DNA of 64,000 bases from Gnetum montanum (GCA_015680685.1 MNCI01008302.1:1-64000); one strand, 5' to 3'. Positions 46,031-57,828 are shown, counted from the first letter of the stretch. The notes: a model not told the origin generated them from the letters alone. Made by a program: numbers and translations.

Positions 46031-46838
46031 AACATTGAGCCTTTATGTCCTAAACATGACATCATCTACCCACCATGAAGTGCTACTATAGATGTTAACC
46101 TCCATTCCTATCATAGAAGACATCCCTGTAGATAAGAACTACATCCACACATTGATGTTGCCCCTTGCACCACAGTAATTGAGTTCTACATCCCTACTGT
46201 TTCATGATGAAGCAATTAAGGTCAACCCTAAGAAGGGTGAGGTCATAATAGTCCCCATGTTTGTCACAATAAATGTTGGGTAATACAAGATTTGGAGAGT
46301 GCACGTTGATGATAGGGTAGCAATAAACATAATTCCATCACGATCATTGACAAACTAGGCCTCATGGATCAAATCATGCCAATGAAAACCACATGCTTGA
46401 AGTCCTTTAATGGATCCCATGTCATCATTAGGGGTACCATCACCATAGCCTTTGTAGTAGGGGATGAATTCCCCACCATTGCTGAATTCATCATCATAGA
46501 GAAAATGGTAGGCTTTAACTTAATTCTGGGTAGGTTGTGGCTAGCCAATTAAAAGTCATTTCCTCTTCAATCCACCAAGAAATCCACCTTTCATACAAAG
46601 GTAGTGAAGTTATCATCCATGGTGATAATGCTATCCCTTTGGCTATCAACAAAATCAATATGGAACAAGGGTTAGTGGTGGAGTTCCCTGATGATGTGTC
46701 CATAGTAAAGGACAACAATGAAACACATGAGGTTGAGACATCCAAAAGGATAGAAGAAGCTAGTGACCTACCAAAAGATTCCCTATGGGAAAAATTACCC
46801 TTCAATGTAGTGAGTGAGGATCAAGGAAACTACTGAAT
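46030..46838 (+). pseudogene. Protease and conserved ORF end of element C
   Basis: The linker (TLSLYVLNMTSSTHHEVLL, MLTSIPIIEDIPVDK) leads into a retropepsin at 46270-46555: RVHVDDRVAINIIP, then, in the frame open from 46364, CLKSFNGSHVIIRGTITIAF and KMVGFNLILGRLWLAN. From 46537 another frame (99 residues) continues with HQEIHLSYKGSEVIIHGDNA and ends LWEKLPFNVVSEDQGNY and a stop. That end is shared with the copy at 23440-23690, so it is a true family feature: the gag-protease ORF stops here, well before any RT. Confidence 0.65.
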
Positions 46839-47229
46839 AGTGCAATCTAGGCCCTATGCACCCTCTAACCCACACTAGATTAGGAAGTAACTGTGTGACT
46901 AAGGTACCCCCTTAGCACAAAATGTGCTAGGTGCCTGCCTACCCTTTACTTCTACATATCATGTATTTTACCTTTCACTTACACTACATTTTTTGACACA
47001 ATTACATTTAGCCTAATTGCTTAGATTATGCATTGTTTCATTTTGCTTACACATTTATTTGCTTTGTTTATGCGTTCATCTGCTTAGTTTACATACTCAC
47101 TCGGTTAGTTCATACTTTCACAGTTATTAAGAAAAACATCAAAATTCACAAAAATCATAAAAGCCATAATAAAAAAAAAGAGAGAAAGCAATACACAACT
47201 TGCCATGGTCTTAAACTGGCAATCTTGTA
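46839..47229 (+). other. Non-coding spacer after the gag-protease ORF
   Basis: AT-rich with ACATTTATTTGCTTTGTTTA-like stretches and a CATAAAA-rich part, parallel to 23691-24240. No gene. Confidence 0.45.
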
Positions 47230-48330
47230 GCCTGAAATGGCCTTAAAATATTACCCTTGATCCCCATCACTACAGCCTAGAATGACCTTAAACTATCATC
47301 ACGGCATACCATGGCCTTGAACTAGCAATGTTATGGATTGAAATGGCCTAAAACTATCATCACGACCTACCATGGCCTTGAACTAGCAATGTTGTGATTT
47401 GAAATGGCCTAAAACTATCATTGTGGCATGCCATGGCCTTAAATTGGCAACATTGTAGCCTACCATGGCCTTAAATTAGCAACATTGCAACCTACCATGG
47501 CCTTAAATTGGCAACATTGTGACTTGAGATGGCCCTAAACTAGCAATCCATGGCCTACTATGGCCTAAAACTGGTAATGCTTTTACATCCAGCAGCATGA
47601 CCTAGAATGGCCTAAAACTATCATGTTTAAATAATCACAATGGCCTAGAATAGTCTTAAACTACCACAATGGCCTAAAATGGCCTTAAACTACTGCAATA
47701 GTCGAGAATGGTCTAAAGATATCATCTTTAATTCTACAATCCAATAGCCCTCTATGACCTTAAAATAGCAATGCAAGAACATGGAATGACCTTAAATTAT
47801 CATGTGACCCAAAATGACCTTTAACTAGCAAGCCACCAAGCCCAACATTACCTAAAACTATCACTTTCAATTCCAAGGTTGCAGCCTAGCATGGCCTAAA
47901 ACTATTGCATTTAAACAATCGCAATGGTCTAGAATAGCCTTAAACTACTGTAATAGCTTAGAATGGCCTAAATCTATCACCTTTAATTCTATAACCCAAT
48001 GATCCACTATGGCCTTAAACTGGTAATGCAAGGGTCTAAAATGGCCTTAAACTATCCCTATGGCCTAGAAAGGCCTTAAACTAGCAAACCACCTAGCCCA
48101 GAATGGCCTAAAACTATCACTTTCAATTCTAATGTTGTGGCCTGGACTAGCCTTAAATTACCACAAGGGCTTAGAATAGCCTTAAACTATCGCCAACAAC
48201 CCAAAATGGCCTAAAACTATTACCGTGGCCCAAAATGGCCAAAAATTAGCATCAGCCCACTATGGCCTTAAACAAGCATGGGGCCCATCAAAGCTTCAAA
48301 CTAACAATGGACTTGCTATGGCTCACAATG
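47230..48330 (+). repeat. Array of about 32-bp units
   Basis: Roughly 30 units with consensus near CCTAxxATGGCCTTAAACTA followed by GCAAxxTTGTGG. The exact step is 32 bp where units are best preserved (47459 to 47491). Units with TATCATC in place of GCAA alternate in parts. A reversed piece of the same array lies at 20350-20530. In pea Ogre elements an intron lies between protease and RT and tandem arrays are known in untranslated parts; whether this block has such a role is unknown. Confidence 0.8.
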
Positions 48331-48439
48331 GCCCAGACTCACATACTTATAACAAATGTAATAAAATCATCATATGCCATACTTGAAGCCATACTACATT
48401 TAGCATGAAGCATTGCACATCATCAAAGCAAGGTAAGCA

Positions 48440-48990
48440 CATGTCCACTACAATGTTCAATTGGCATAGCAATTTATCCACTATGACAGTAAACTAGTAC
48501 AACATTTTTCCACTATGATGATAAACTAGCCCAACAACTCATTAGCTACAACATTAAACTAGCATAGCATATGTTCACTATGATGCTAAATTGGCATAGC
48601 TCATCCACTATGATGCTAAATTGGCATAGCATACATCTACTATGATGCTAAGCTAGAAAAATTTGTTTACTATGACATTAAACTAGCACAAATGTCTACA
48701 TACACACAACACTCATTTGCTACAATGTTAAACTGGCATAGTAGTTCATTCACTATGATGCTAAACTAGCATAACTTTCATCCACTATGACACTAAACGT
48801 GCATAGCAACTTGTTTGCTATGACGTTAAACTAGCAAAGCATTTGTATGTCATGATGCTAAATTGATGCATAGAAATATTCTAGGACTATAAACTAGCAT
48901 AGCGTGATCTACCAATACCTTAAACTAGGTTCATGATTTGCTAGGACCTTAAACTATCATGGCCATGGTCTACTAGGACCTTAAACTGGG
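48440..48990 (+). repeat. Array of about 40-bp units, related to the preceding one
   Basis: About 13 units of CACTATGATGCTAAACTAGC followed by ATAGCAxxTxxTT. They share the TAAACTAGCA part with the 32-bp array and merge into it at both ends (GACCTTAAACTA at 48900-48990). Confidence 0.75.
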
Positions 48991-49101
48991 TTCACAGTTA
49001 GCCACTAATGATTCCTTTGATCCTCCCACAAGTGAGTAAGTGAGCACCATCCTTGCCCCCCTCCTACACCACACAGGTGAGCAAGCTACATGTCTAAGAA
49101 T

Positions 49102-49311
49102 GGAGCACCTACAATGGGCATAGCCTTTGGAGCACTTACAGCATCTTGGCCCCTTGCATTTTACTAGCTTTTTGAGCACTTGTAATAGGTGCAGCCTTTA
49201 GAGCACTTGAAACAACTTCATCCCTTAGCATTTTACTAGATTTTTGAGCACCTACATTGGGTACATCCTTTGGAGCACTCACAACATATTCACCCCTTGC
49301 ATTTTATTTTC
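49102..49311 (+). repeat. Three 72-bp direct repeats
   Basis: Units start GAGCACCTAC (49102), GAGCACTTGT (49174) and GAGCACCTAC (49246), an exact 72-bp step. Each contains CCTTTxGAGCACT and CCTTGCATTTTA. Confidence 0.85.
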
Positions 49312-50238
49312 ATTTTGTGTTGTGTGGTTTTCTTGTCTTCTTTGAGTTATGTTTGTAAGATGAAGCCTTGGATCATTGTGAAAAGGCACATCTCATCATA
49401 GCAGCAAGTCACCATAGTGCTTAGATGTGCATGACTAGACTATCTGAGCCTCTCAAGAGTGCACATCCCCCCTCCCCCATCCCATTATAGCCTACCCACA
49501 TCCACTCCTACATTCCAATACTCTCTCATTCCCTAGACAACCAAGATTGCATACCCTCCTAGACACTCATGTGTTGTGACTGTATGACATCCTCTTTGCA
49601 CATCCTATCAAACACTAAGCTTCCCAAGGTAGACATGACATAATTTATCCCATGGGAAGCCTCTATCAACCAGTCAAAGCCTAGGTAGATGTAACATAAC
49701 TCAACCTGGGAAGGAAACACCTATCATACAAATGCCATGTAGTTTCATCAATGATGAAGAAAAGCCCATCTAGTTCTATGTAACTCACTTGGTGGAAAGA
49801 ATTTCACTCCATAGCAAGCATTTAGCAAAGTGTAGAGCCTAAAGAAGGTTCATCTCACTTTGGAAGACAAAGAGCATGTCCCCAAGCAAACCAACAACAC
49901 TACAATTTTTCAACCATTCTAGCCTTGAATCCACACTGACTCTCTCATAAGCACTCTAATGAGAGGTTAATTTTTTTAGAGGCAAGCCACTCTAGTTCCA
50001 TGGTCACCATTAGCCATGATATTTCCATGTCATAACATCCTGTTTGCATCTCATCTTCCATTTTATCCCCAACACATTACCTACACCTTTTACTCCTAGC
50101 ATACTATTGTCCACAACACCCTTGAGCATTCTACAACAACATCCAATTAAGTACTGAAGAGAAATGTTGATGCCAAGCCTACTATGGTGTTTTTCTATTC
50201 TTTTTTGATGTCTCTCAGGTCACTCCTCTAGACATCAA
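49312..50238 (+). other. 3' untranslated region of element C
   Basis: Homologous to 56980-57828 of element F: TGTAxGATGAAGC...CATTG start, AAGAGTGC, CTATTCTTTxTTGATGTCTCTCA end. No ORF. Confidence 0.6.
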
Positions 50239-50252
50239 CAAAGAGGGGCCAA
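50239..50252 (+). other. Polypurine tract of element C
   Basis: CAAAGAGGGGCCAA directly before the TG of the 3' LTR. The same tract and LTR start occur at 57829-57852. Confidence 0.75.
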
Positions 50253-50474
50253 TGAAACACCACCAAATTTGTACTATATGATTTCAACTACAAATTTGTC
50301 TAAGTGTCAGAACAAGGCCACTTTTTGCAAATTTTTTCTAAGTGTTAATACACTCTCCACTACCCTAGAGCATAGTTAGCTTAGTAGAGAGCATAGTCAA
50401 CATAAAGACCAAGTTTGCAATTTTTTCTAATTGTCAATGTAAATACAATCACTGCAAGATTTTCTAAGTGCTAA

Positions 50475-50506
50475 GACTATGCTCTCTACTACCCTAGAGC
50501 ATAGTC
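50475..50506 (+). repeat. Best preserved hairpin sub-repeat
   Basis: GACTATGCTCT, a 10-nt loop, then AGAGCATAGTC: a perfect 11-bp inverted repeat. Less perfect versions occur at about 38485, 38618, 38695, 39898, 40103, 41325 and elsewhere in all LTR copies. Confidence 0.8.
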
Positions 50507-51159
50507 AAGCATAGTTAACATGAATGCCCAATTTTTGTAGATTTTTCTAAGTGTTAAGACTATGTTCTCCGCCAACCAAGAGCATAGTCAAGCATAGTCA
50601 ATTGGAAGCCAATTTCCATAAGTTTTAACAAGTGTTGAGACTATGCTCAACCCTAGTTGGGAGTGTAGTTAGCCTCCTGTGGAGAGCGTAGTTAGCACAG
50701 AGTCACTTTTTCTATAAAATTTTTTTATGGGACTATGCTTTCCCCCAATCTAGAGCGTGGTCAATTGTAGTTAGCAAAAACAACCTCCAAAGGCCTTAAC
50801 AATGCAACACCAGCATTCAGCTCAACTCTAGCTCACCTCTAGCAAGCCTAGTTAGGAAAATGCATCTTTTTTACATCCCTTTTGTCCCCAAAATTATAAC
50901 TATTCTTGACCCCATGCAAGATAGTGGAGAACATTGTTCCATAGCATAATCTCCAACGTTGCAGTTTTTAGGTACATTAAGCTCCTCTTGATGCATATAC
51001 ATGCACTTGGCAACATAGTCATAGTCTCTCAACCTCACAAAGTACAGTAGAGCACAACACCACTAGCCTCAATGGAAAGCGTAGTTGAGTGATAGCATAG
51101 TCCCAATCATCCCCTTTTCCATGTGACATTCACCCCACATTTCATGCTAAAACTAGCCT

Positions 51160-51167
51160 TATAAATA
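51160..51167 (+). promoter_or_regulatory. TATA box, 3' LTR of element C
   Basis: TATAAATA followed by CCCCCAT, about 907 bp into the LTR as in the other copies. Confidence 0.65.
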
Positions 51168-51869
51168 CCCCCATCCCTGACATTTTTAGGGTTGTCAAAT
51201 TTTAAGGTTGGAAAAAATTTGAACCATTGGAAACTTTGGGTTAGCAAAACCAAAGCATCTGCAAACCAAAGACAAACTAGTGAACCAAAGAGAGGCAGAG
51301 TTGCATACCACCATAGCCCACTGCACATCATGGTGGCCAACCTGGAAAGCATAAAAACCATGGTAGAACATCAATCTTCATGGCTAGACATCCCCAAGAC
51401 TATGACTACACTATCCATTGCACCTGTTGTACACTGCATACCTTCTAACCATTCTTAGTGTTAACTATGGTTAACCCCATTTGGGGTGATGTTCTATTTC
51501 TCTCTCTTTCTTTCTTTGAATTTTTAGCATTCTATTTGCATTTTTTGCTATTTTATTACATAGCTACACCTAAAATTATGCTTGGGTAGTTGCCCCCACA
51601 TGTTCACACCCTTGTTTTCACCAAAAACCTAACTACACTTGACCCCATTGAAAATGTTGACATTGCTCAGACACTTAGCATCATTTTGCATTAGCATTGT
51701 AGCTAACCACATTACAACTTGATTGCATCCAGTAAGTCCTTGTTCAACTGACAAGACCATTCAAGGCATCCCTTGTCTACCTCCAGTAGGCCCTCATGTA
51801 GACTCAGTGTTAGGCTATGCACCTATGAACCTCTCAGTGTTCTAGCCACCAACATTTTCGATTACTACA

Positions 51870-52852
51870 AACATGAGATCATGAATGAGCATGGACTGAA
51901 ATGAAAGACTAAAAATTAAATGAAGATGCTTAGGTAGAAGAAAAATTAACAAGAGAGAGCCTTAGAAACTAGAGTCTACAGAGTTGAGAAGATGTATCCA
52001 AGAAATAGTAGACATCTTTGTCGAAATGAAGAAATCACAAAACGATGTCTCTCAAAAATAGAATATATCTCCATCATAGAGTAGATGTCTTCCTAGATAC
52101 ATCCCACTTTATAATAATATGTCTCTCTAGAATTAAGGTAGATCTCAAGTAGACATCCCAACTTCAAAGGAGATGTCTACACTAGTGGTTGTGTATTCAT
52201 TGATCGAATTTAAAGGAGTTTTTGTAAGCTTTGAAGCTATATGAAGACATAAAATTCTTGGAAATTTAATAAGAAATATTTATATCACTGTTATCATTAT
52301 CATATCTATGCTCTTGTACTCTTGTCCTTCATTGTCACATCATTTTCTTGGTTGTATGTTAATTGTATGTTTAATTGAGCTTCAATGACAAGGACTTGTA
52401 ATTTTAGTTACATTCTTTCCTTGTATCTTAACTTTTTCGTGTTGTCATATAGGGTTGATGTGCTTCTTTTGAGAAGGTATTCATATTTATCTTGTCATGA
52501 TACTATAGGATTGAGTGGTTTTGTAGTGCCAAAACACTTTGGAACATAGCTCAATTTTGTAAAGGTTGTGGGATCCTCTAAACCATATTTTGAGCTTGTT
52601 CGGACCTTGCGAGGTTTAGATATTTTGTAGCAATGAAACTTTCCATATCAGAGTTAAAATCTTATAAAGGTTATTGTGTCCTCTACATCACATTTTAAAA
52701 GAAACAAAGTCTAGAGGTGTGCAAGGAATCTACCCTCCGAGTGTGGACTATCTAGGTTTGGGAACCACATAAATTTTGGTGTGTTTTGTGTGAAAGGTTT
52801 GATTTCAAGTTGGAAAGCATATTCAACCCTCTTTCTAAGTTCTTGATCCTCA
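51870..52852 (+). repeat. Copia LTR, copy 2, right part
   Basis: Continues the LTR broken at 38388. It shares the AGATGTCT cluster (51980-52180), GGGTTGATGTGC at 52451, GGGAACCACAT at 52760 and the end GATCCTCA at 52852 with copy 1. Left and right parts add up to 1150 bp against 1160 bp in copy 1. Confidence 0.75.
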
Positions 52853-53260
52853 ATTTGCTATCATTTAGCAATTTTTTGTACCAATTTTGATAACATTTGA
52901 TCTTTTTTCCCTCCCTTGATGTTGTTTAGCCTTATTTTAGCATCATTTGGTATCTTTTCTTAAATTTTAACTTCATTTGGCCATGCAAATCATTTGACAT
53001 CATTGGTCATCATTTTACATAATTTTTTCATCATTAAATCTTCATTTGGTATTATTTTTTATCATTTTGAATCATGTTGTATCACTTTGATCCCATTTGA
53101 TTTCATCTTTCATAATTTTGATATAATTTAACCTTATTTTTCATAAATTTTCACCTAATTTAGCCTCATTTTACCTTTATTTGGCATAACTAAACATCAT
53201 TTGGAGTCATTTCCTATCTTTCATGGCATTACTTGGCTTTGTTATATCTTATATTATCTT
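52853..53260 (+). repeat. Degenerate short tandem array
   Basis: Words such as CATTTGGxATCATTTT and TTAGCCTCATTTTACC recur at about 17-20 bp spacing. It lies just upstream of the pol part of element F, the position the arrays hold after the protease in element C. Confidence 0.6.
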
Positions 53261-53429
53261 GGTTTAACATTAGTATACCTCATGGTGTCCTATTACTATG
53301 TCATGTTACATCCCTTTAGCATTTTTTAGCAAACCATGTCTTGTAGATGCTACTTAATGTGCTTTTGGTTAATGCGGATTGGAACATGGACACATGGGTG
53401 TAATTTAGGTTACCTCTAAACCTACATGG

Positions 53430-54430
53430 ACCCTATGGTGATGTTGAGTGATCCATTAATCTTGATCACCTAGATCTTGAGCTTAGGATTCTATTTGACT
53501 ATGTCGCATCTATAGAAAAATCTCTTGAGTGGCTTAAACACAAAGTCAAAACCCTTAACCTTAAGCCTAGTAACATTACTAATAACTCTTTAGCTAAAGT
53601 TCTCATTACAAGCCATAACGGTGATGAGAAAATGTTAAAACTAAGTTCCTCACTTGAACCATGGTAGGCTCAAGACATCATCAAGGTCCTTGAAGATAAT
53701 ATTAAAGTTTTTTCTTGGTCATACAAGGATATGCTAGGACTTGACCCCATAATTAATGAAGCATAACATCATAATTGATCCTGGTATGAAACCAGTTAAG
53801 CAAAAAAGTGCATAGAATTAGGCCAAATCTAGCCTTGGTAGTACATTATGAGATCATGAAACTTTATCAAGCTAGTTTCATCTAAGCTATTGATTATGTT
53901 AATTGGGTATCTAACATAGTGGTAGTTTTGAAGATAAATTAGAGCATTTGTATCTATATCGATTTCTAGGACCTTAATAAGATAACCATTAAAGATTATT
54001 TCCCATTGCCTATCATCAATCAACTTATCAATACCATGGTTGGATATGCCTTGTTATCCTTCATGAATAGGTTCTTAGGACACAACCAAGTTAGAATCAA
54101 CCTAGAACATTAACTCTACATAACCTTCATGATCTCCTAGGGTACATTTTATTTTACCATGATGTCATTCAATCTAAAGAATGTAGGTGAAGCTTATCAA
54201 TGAGTTATGACTTACATATTTGACGACTACATGCTAGGGTTTCTTAATGATTATGTTGATGACATACAAGTTAAGTCCAAAATATTCAATGATAAGGTTA
54301 AATCCATAACCAACTTGATAGTACATAATAACCTTAAGGAGTTATAGGGATTAAAAGGTAGACTATAATTTATTTGTAGATTCATCTTGAGGCTTACAGA
54401 TAAGCTACAACCCATGCAATGCTTGCTCAA
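53430..54430 (+). pseudogene. Reverse transcriptase of element F (broken)
   Basis: Upstream part LVKTLNLKPSNI-type region and NSLAKVLITSHNG (53570-53620), then DNIKVFSWSYKDMLGLDP (53697-53750) as the usual entry to RT. Domain pieces: DLNKITIKDYFPLPIINQLI (53970), FMNRFLGHNQVRINLE, TFYFTMMSFNLKNVGEAYQ, the active site NDYVDDIQVKSK at 54246-54280 with the YVDD intact, and FIGRFIL-like thumb sequence at 54370. About ten stops or shifts interrupt it. Confidence 0.75.
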
Positions 54431-54870
54431 TAAGGGAGTTCACTATGAGTGGACTAACCAATGCCAAGAAGTCTTTGACAACATTAAGAAAGAGTTGGAC
54501 CAATTACCCATGGTGTATCCACCTCAAAAGGATAAACTATTTTATATCTAAATTGCCATCTCTGACACATTCATAGCCTCTCTACTCTATCAAAAATGAG
54601 ATAATGGACTAGAGATACCTATTTACTATTTGAGCCATGCATTAATAACTTATGAGACTTGATACATAGAGGTTAACAAGTACTACTTAGCCCTAGTTGT
54701 CTCCTTAAAGAAGTGGAGACCCTACGTCTTTAGTTGTTAAGTTAACAACATATGCAAGGATAACATACTAAGATCCATAACTATCAATATATATGAGAGT
54801 AACCACATAGCCTAGTGAAAGGCCATAATAGTTGAGTTTGACCTAGAATACATCTCTCAGACATTAATGA
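54431..54870 (+). pseudogene. First RNase H of element F
   Basis: HYEWTNQCQEVFDNIKKELD and LPMVYPPQKDKLFYI (54440-54550), AISDTFIASLLYQK, IPIYYLSHALITYE, YIEVNKYYLALVVSLKKWRP. This is the RT-linked gypsy RNase H. Stops are present. Confidence 0.65.
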
Positions 54871-55400
54871 AACATCAATCCATTGTCACATAGCTCATGA
54901 CCTCCCTAGTTGATGACATTGTAGCTATCGATTCTGAGTTCACTGAAAAACATGTTAACATTATTAATGAAGTACTCATAGCTTATAAGGCCATCATGCA
55001 CTTTGAGAGAACTTCTACTATCCATGGGGCCAATCCTACTACCATTGTAATATCATCCTCTAGCATAGTTCAACCTTTTTCCTATTGATTCAATTTTCAT
55101 GTTTCAATAATGTAGTAGTATATGAGGGATTAATCAAAGGGATGATAGTAGCATGTAATCAAGGAATTAATGTTTGATGATAAAAGGTGATTTGAAACTT
55201 GTTGTTAATCAAGTGATTGAGGTTTATGCATGCAAATCCAAACATTTATGACCTTACTATAACCTAGCCAAGAAACTCATGTAGCAATTTATAGATGTTA
55301 GCATTCAACATATACCTTGAACTAAGAATAACTTAGCTAATGCCATTGCAACCTTATCCCTAACTATGATGCCAGATGTGTTTAGCAAGTTACCTTCCAT
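54871..55400 (+). pseudogene. Second (archaeal-type) RNase H of element F
   Basis: After an open linker (54897-55088) come VVYEGLIKGMIVACNQGI (about 55110-55165; matches the NNxAEYEALIxGL block), LKVI...LLLIKxLRFMHAN and FNIYLELRITxLMPLQPY in shifting frames, matching an HIPRxxNxxADxLA-type end at 55300-55370. The position after the first RNase H is the usual Tat order, in contrast to element A. The catalytic Glu and first Asp cannot be confirmed because of decay. Confidence 0.5.
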
Positions 55401-55599
55401 GATGAAGAATTGTGCTTTGTCCATCATCTAGAATATTGAAGGCACCTCTATAGCCACTATTGACAATGTTCCTCAAAAGAAATGATATGAGGATATTAAG
55501 TTTTACCTAATGTATGGTGAAGCTCCATAGAACCTAACTACTTCTCAAAAGGATTTTGTATGAAAAAGATCAACATAATATGTTATCATTGCCAATAAC

Positions 55600-56722
55600 A
55601 AATTATGTTAAAGATCATATGATGGCATATTGTTTGTTTGCTTAGGAAAAATCAAAGCTCACACAATCCTTGAGCAAGTTCACAAAATCATATGTAGAGG
55701 GCATATAGGGCAAAGGGCCATGGCTACAAATATTAGACAATTAGGATACTATTGGCCCTACATGGAATGTGATTGCATGTAGACGGTTAAAACATGTGAT
55801 AACTATCAAGGGCATGGTAACTTAATACATGTGCCACTGACTAAGTTACATACTACTTAGATAATCTAGCCACTTCAATGATGGAAAATTGACATTATTG
55901 GACGTATAATGCCTAAGTCTTCTATAGGAAATAGCTTCATCATCACCACAACTAAATATTTTACAAAGTGGATTAAATCTATTTATCTAAGAAAAATAAT
56001 ATCTTAACAAGTCTATAAATTCATATTAGATAACATAGTATCTTCCTTTGGCATAGTCCTAACTATAGTCATTGATAATGGATAATAGTTCAGTAGCCAA
56101 GAAACACAAGCCTTTTGTCAACAATTAAGCATCAAGAATTTCTTTTCATTACCATATTATCCTTAAGCAAATGGACAAGTAGAAGCAAGAAACAAGGCCA
56201 TCATAAACCTACTTAGAAAGTTGCTAAACAATAGCATACATAAGTGGCATGAACAACTAGTGTATGCCCTTTGGACCTATAGAACAACCTTTAAAACTAT
56301 CTTGGTGCCACCTCATATAGCATTTTTTATGGATTTAAAGCTATTTTTCCTCTTGAATTATAGGTTCCATCACTAAGAGTAGCTCTATCTAACTTCATCA
56401 ATGATGAGTAGAATAAGGAGTTGCATATCATTGGCCTTGATTCAATGAAAGAACAATAAATACAAATTCTTGGTAACATTGAATAATATCAAAAGGGTAG
56501 AAAAGAAAACATCATCATGATCTAAATAAAAGGAAAGTTAAGAAAGGAGACCTTATTCTAAAGACCATTTTCTATGATGCAAATAATTTCTCGACTATTT
56601 GGGAGGGATCTCTCTTAGTCACTAAAACTTATGACAATGGGGCATTCATACTGGCAGACATGGATGGGAATGGGTTAGATAATCTAATTGACCATTCTTA
56701 TCTCAAACCTTATTATGTCTAA
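55600..56722 (+). pseudogene. Integrase of element F (broken)
   Basis: Zinc-binding part VHKIICRGHIGQRAMATNIR, GYYWPYMECDCM, TCDNYQGHGN (55680-55810). Core: WKIDIIGRIMPKSS (first Asp, about 55890), VIDNG (second Asp, about 56070), ANGQVEARNKAIINLLRKLL (Glu, about 56180), WTYRTTFKTILV. The end reads GAFILADMDGNGLDNLIDHS, YLKPYYV and a stop at 56722, typical of the Tat integrase C-terminus. The D,D,E residues are kept among many stops. Confidence 0.75.
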
Positions 56723-57828
56723 TGCTAACCTATTTTCCTATAGCCCTTTTTCATCTTTGTTTGTAGGTATGAATCACTAATGAAAATCAATAACCTTTGT
56801 AGCCTATAATAAGTGAGCCTATGTAACCTCTTGATCTTTCTCTTTTTGACATAATATAAGTACTACATGCTTTGTAAAATTTGTGAATAAAAATGTAGAT
56901 TTCTCATGTTATACTAATTGTAACCTATGGTAGCTTGTATTCTCATGTGGCCTTATGCAATCTCTTATAATAACACATATTCCTTTTCTTATTTTCATGT
57001 TCCCTTAGAGTTGTGCTTGTAGGATGAAGCTTAAAGTCATTGCAATGATATAAATCATTGCAATTGTGAGTTATCATGTGACTTCAACATGTGAGATTTG
57101 GTTGGCTTATCCTACTATACCAAGAGTGCTTACCTCACATCACTCCCATTATCCCTTCTGAGCCATAATCCCATAGTCCAATTATAGCCTTCCTTACCAT
57201 TATAATAGTGAAGATATGCATTTCACATTCATGCATTATGGTCATGTGATATCTTCTTTGATATAATCCATCATCAATTGTTTTGAGTATAACACATTCC
57301 ACTTAATGAGAAAACAAAATCAAGTTTGGCATTGGAAATAAAACCCAATGAAGCTTTCACTCCTCAAAAAAAATAAGGGGGAAGAAAATTTTCAAGAAAG
57401 CTAAGAGGTCAATGAACCCTAAAGATAAATCAACAACCTCTAAAAAAATAAATGGAAGAGCTTGGTGACCAAAGAAACCTAGAAGTGAATTTCTAGTTTC
57501 TCTAACACATTATCATGTAATAAATAGTCCAATCACAAAGCATGAAGCTCACTTCAATCAGCAAGCATGTCACTACCATGTTGTAACCATGATGTTAGCA
57601 TTTGGAATTCTTAATTAAACCATGCTACAATTCCTTAATAACTAGTATAACTTTTATATCCTCTAAAATGCATAACATTTCATCATAACCTTATTTCATG
57701 ATTGTAAGCACTTCTAGGCATGGTTCAACAACTACAAGATCAAGCATAAACGAGCGTTGGTGGTGAAACTATAGTAGAGTTTTGCATTCTTTGTTGATGT
57801 CTCTCATGTAAGTCCTCAAAACATCAAC
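56723..57828 (+). other. 3' untranslated region of element F
   Basis: No ORF. From about 56980 it is homologous to 49340-50238 of element C. Confidence 0.6.

Larger units (their letters stand above)
38389..51869 (+). mobile_element. Element C: non-autonomous Tat-type LTR retrotransposon with triplicated 5' LTR
   Basis: Bounded by TGAAACACC (38389) and CTACA (51869), with near-identical flanking pentamers AATAT (38384-38388) and AACAT (51870-51874) as a target-site duplication with one change. It sits inside a copia LTR. Layout: two truncated LTR copies, a full 5' LTR ending at 42834, PBS, gag, protease, long non-coding arrays, 3' untranslated region, PPT and 3' LTR (50253-51869). There is no RT, RNase H or integrase. 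Confidence 0.85.
50253..51869 (+). repeat. 3' LTR of element C
   Basis: 1617 bp, TGAAACACC to CTACA, full-length counterpart of copy 3. It contains about five hairpin sub-repeats, a TATA box and a CT-rich U5. Confidence 0.88.

Noticed and set aside
46515-46805. Minus-strand ORF of 96 residues
   Set aside because: Antisense to the conserved end of the element C gag-protease ORF.
47230-48990. Possible CRISPR array
   Set aside because: Units vary continuously with no constant repeat and unique spacers, there are no cas genes, and the context is a plant retrotransposon.
51192-51458. Plus-strand ORF of 88 residues
   Set aside because: It lies in the R-U5 part of the element C LTR, is not conserved as an ORF in the other three LTR copies, and has no recognisable domain.
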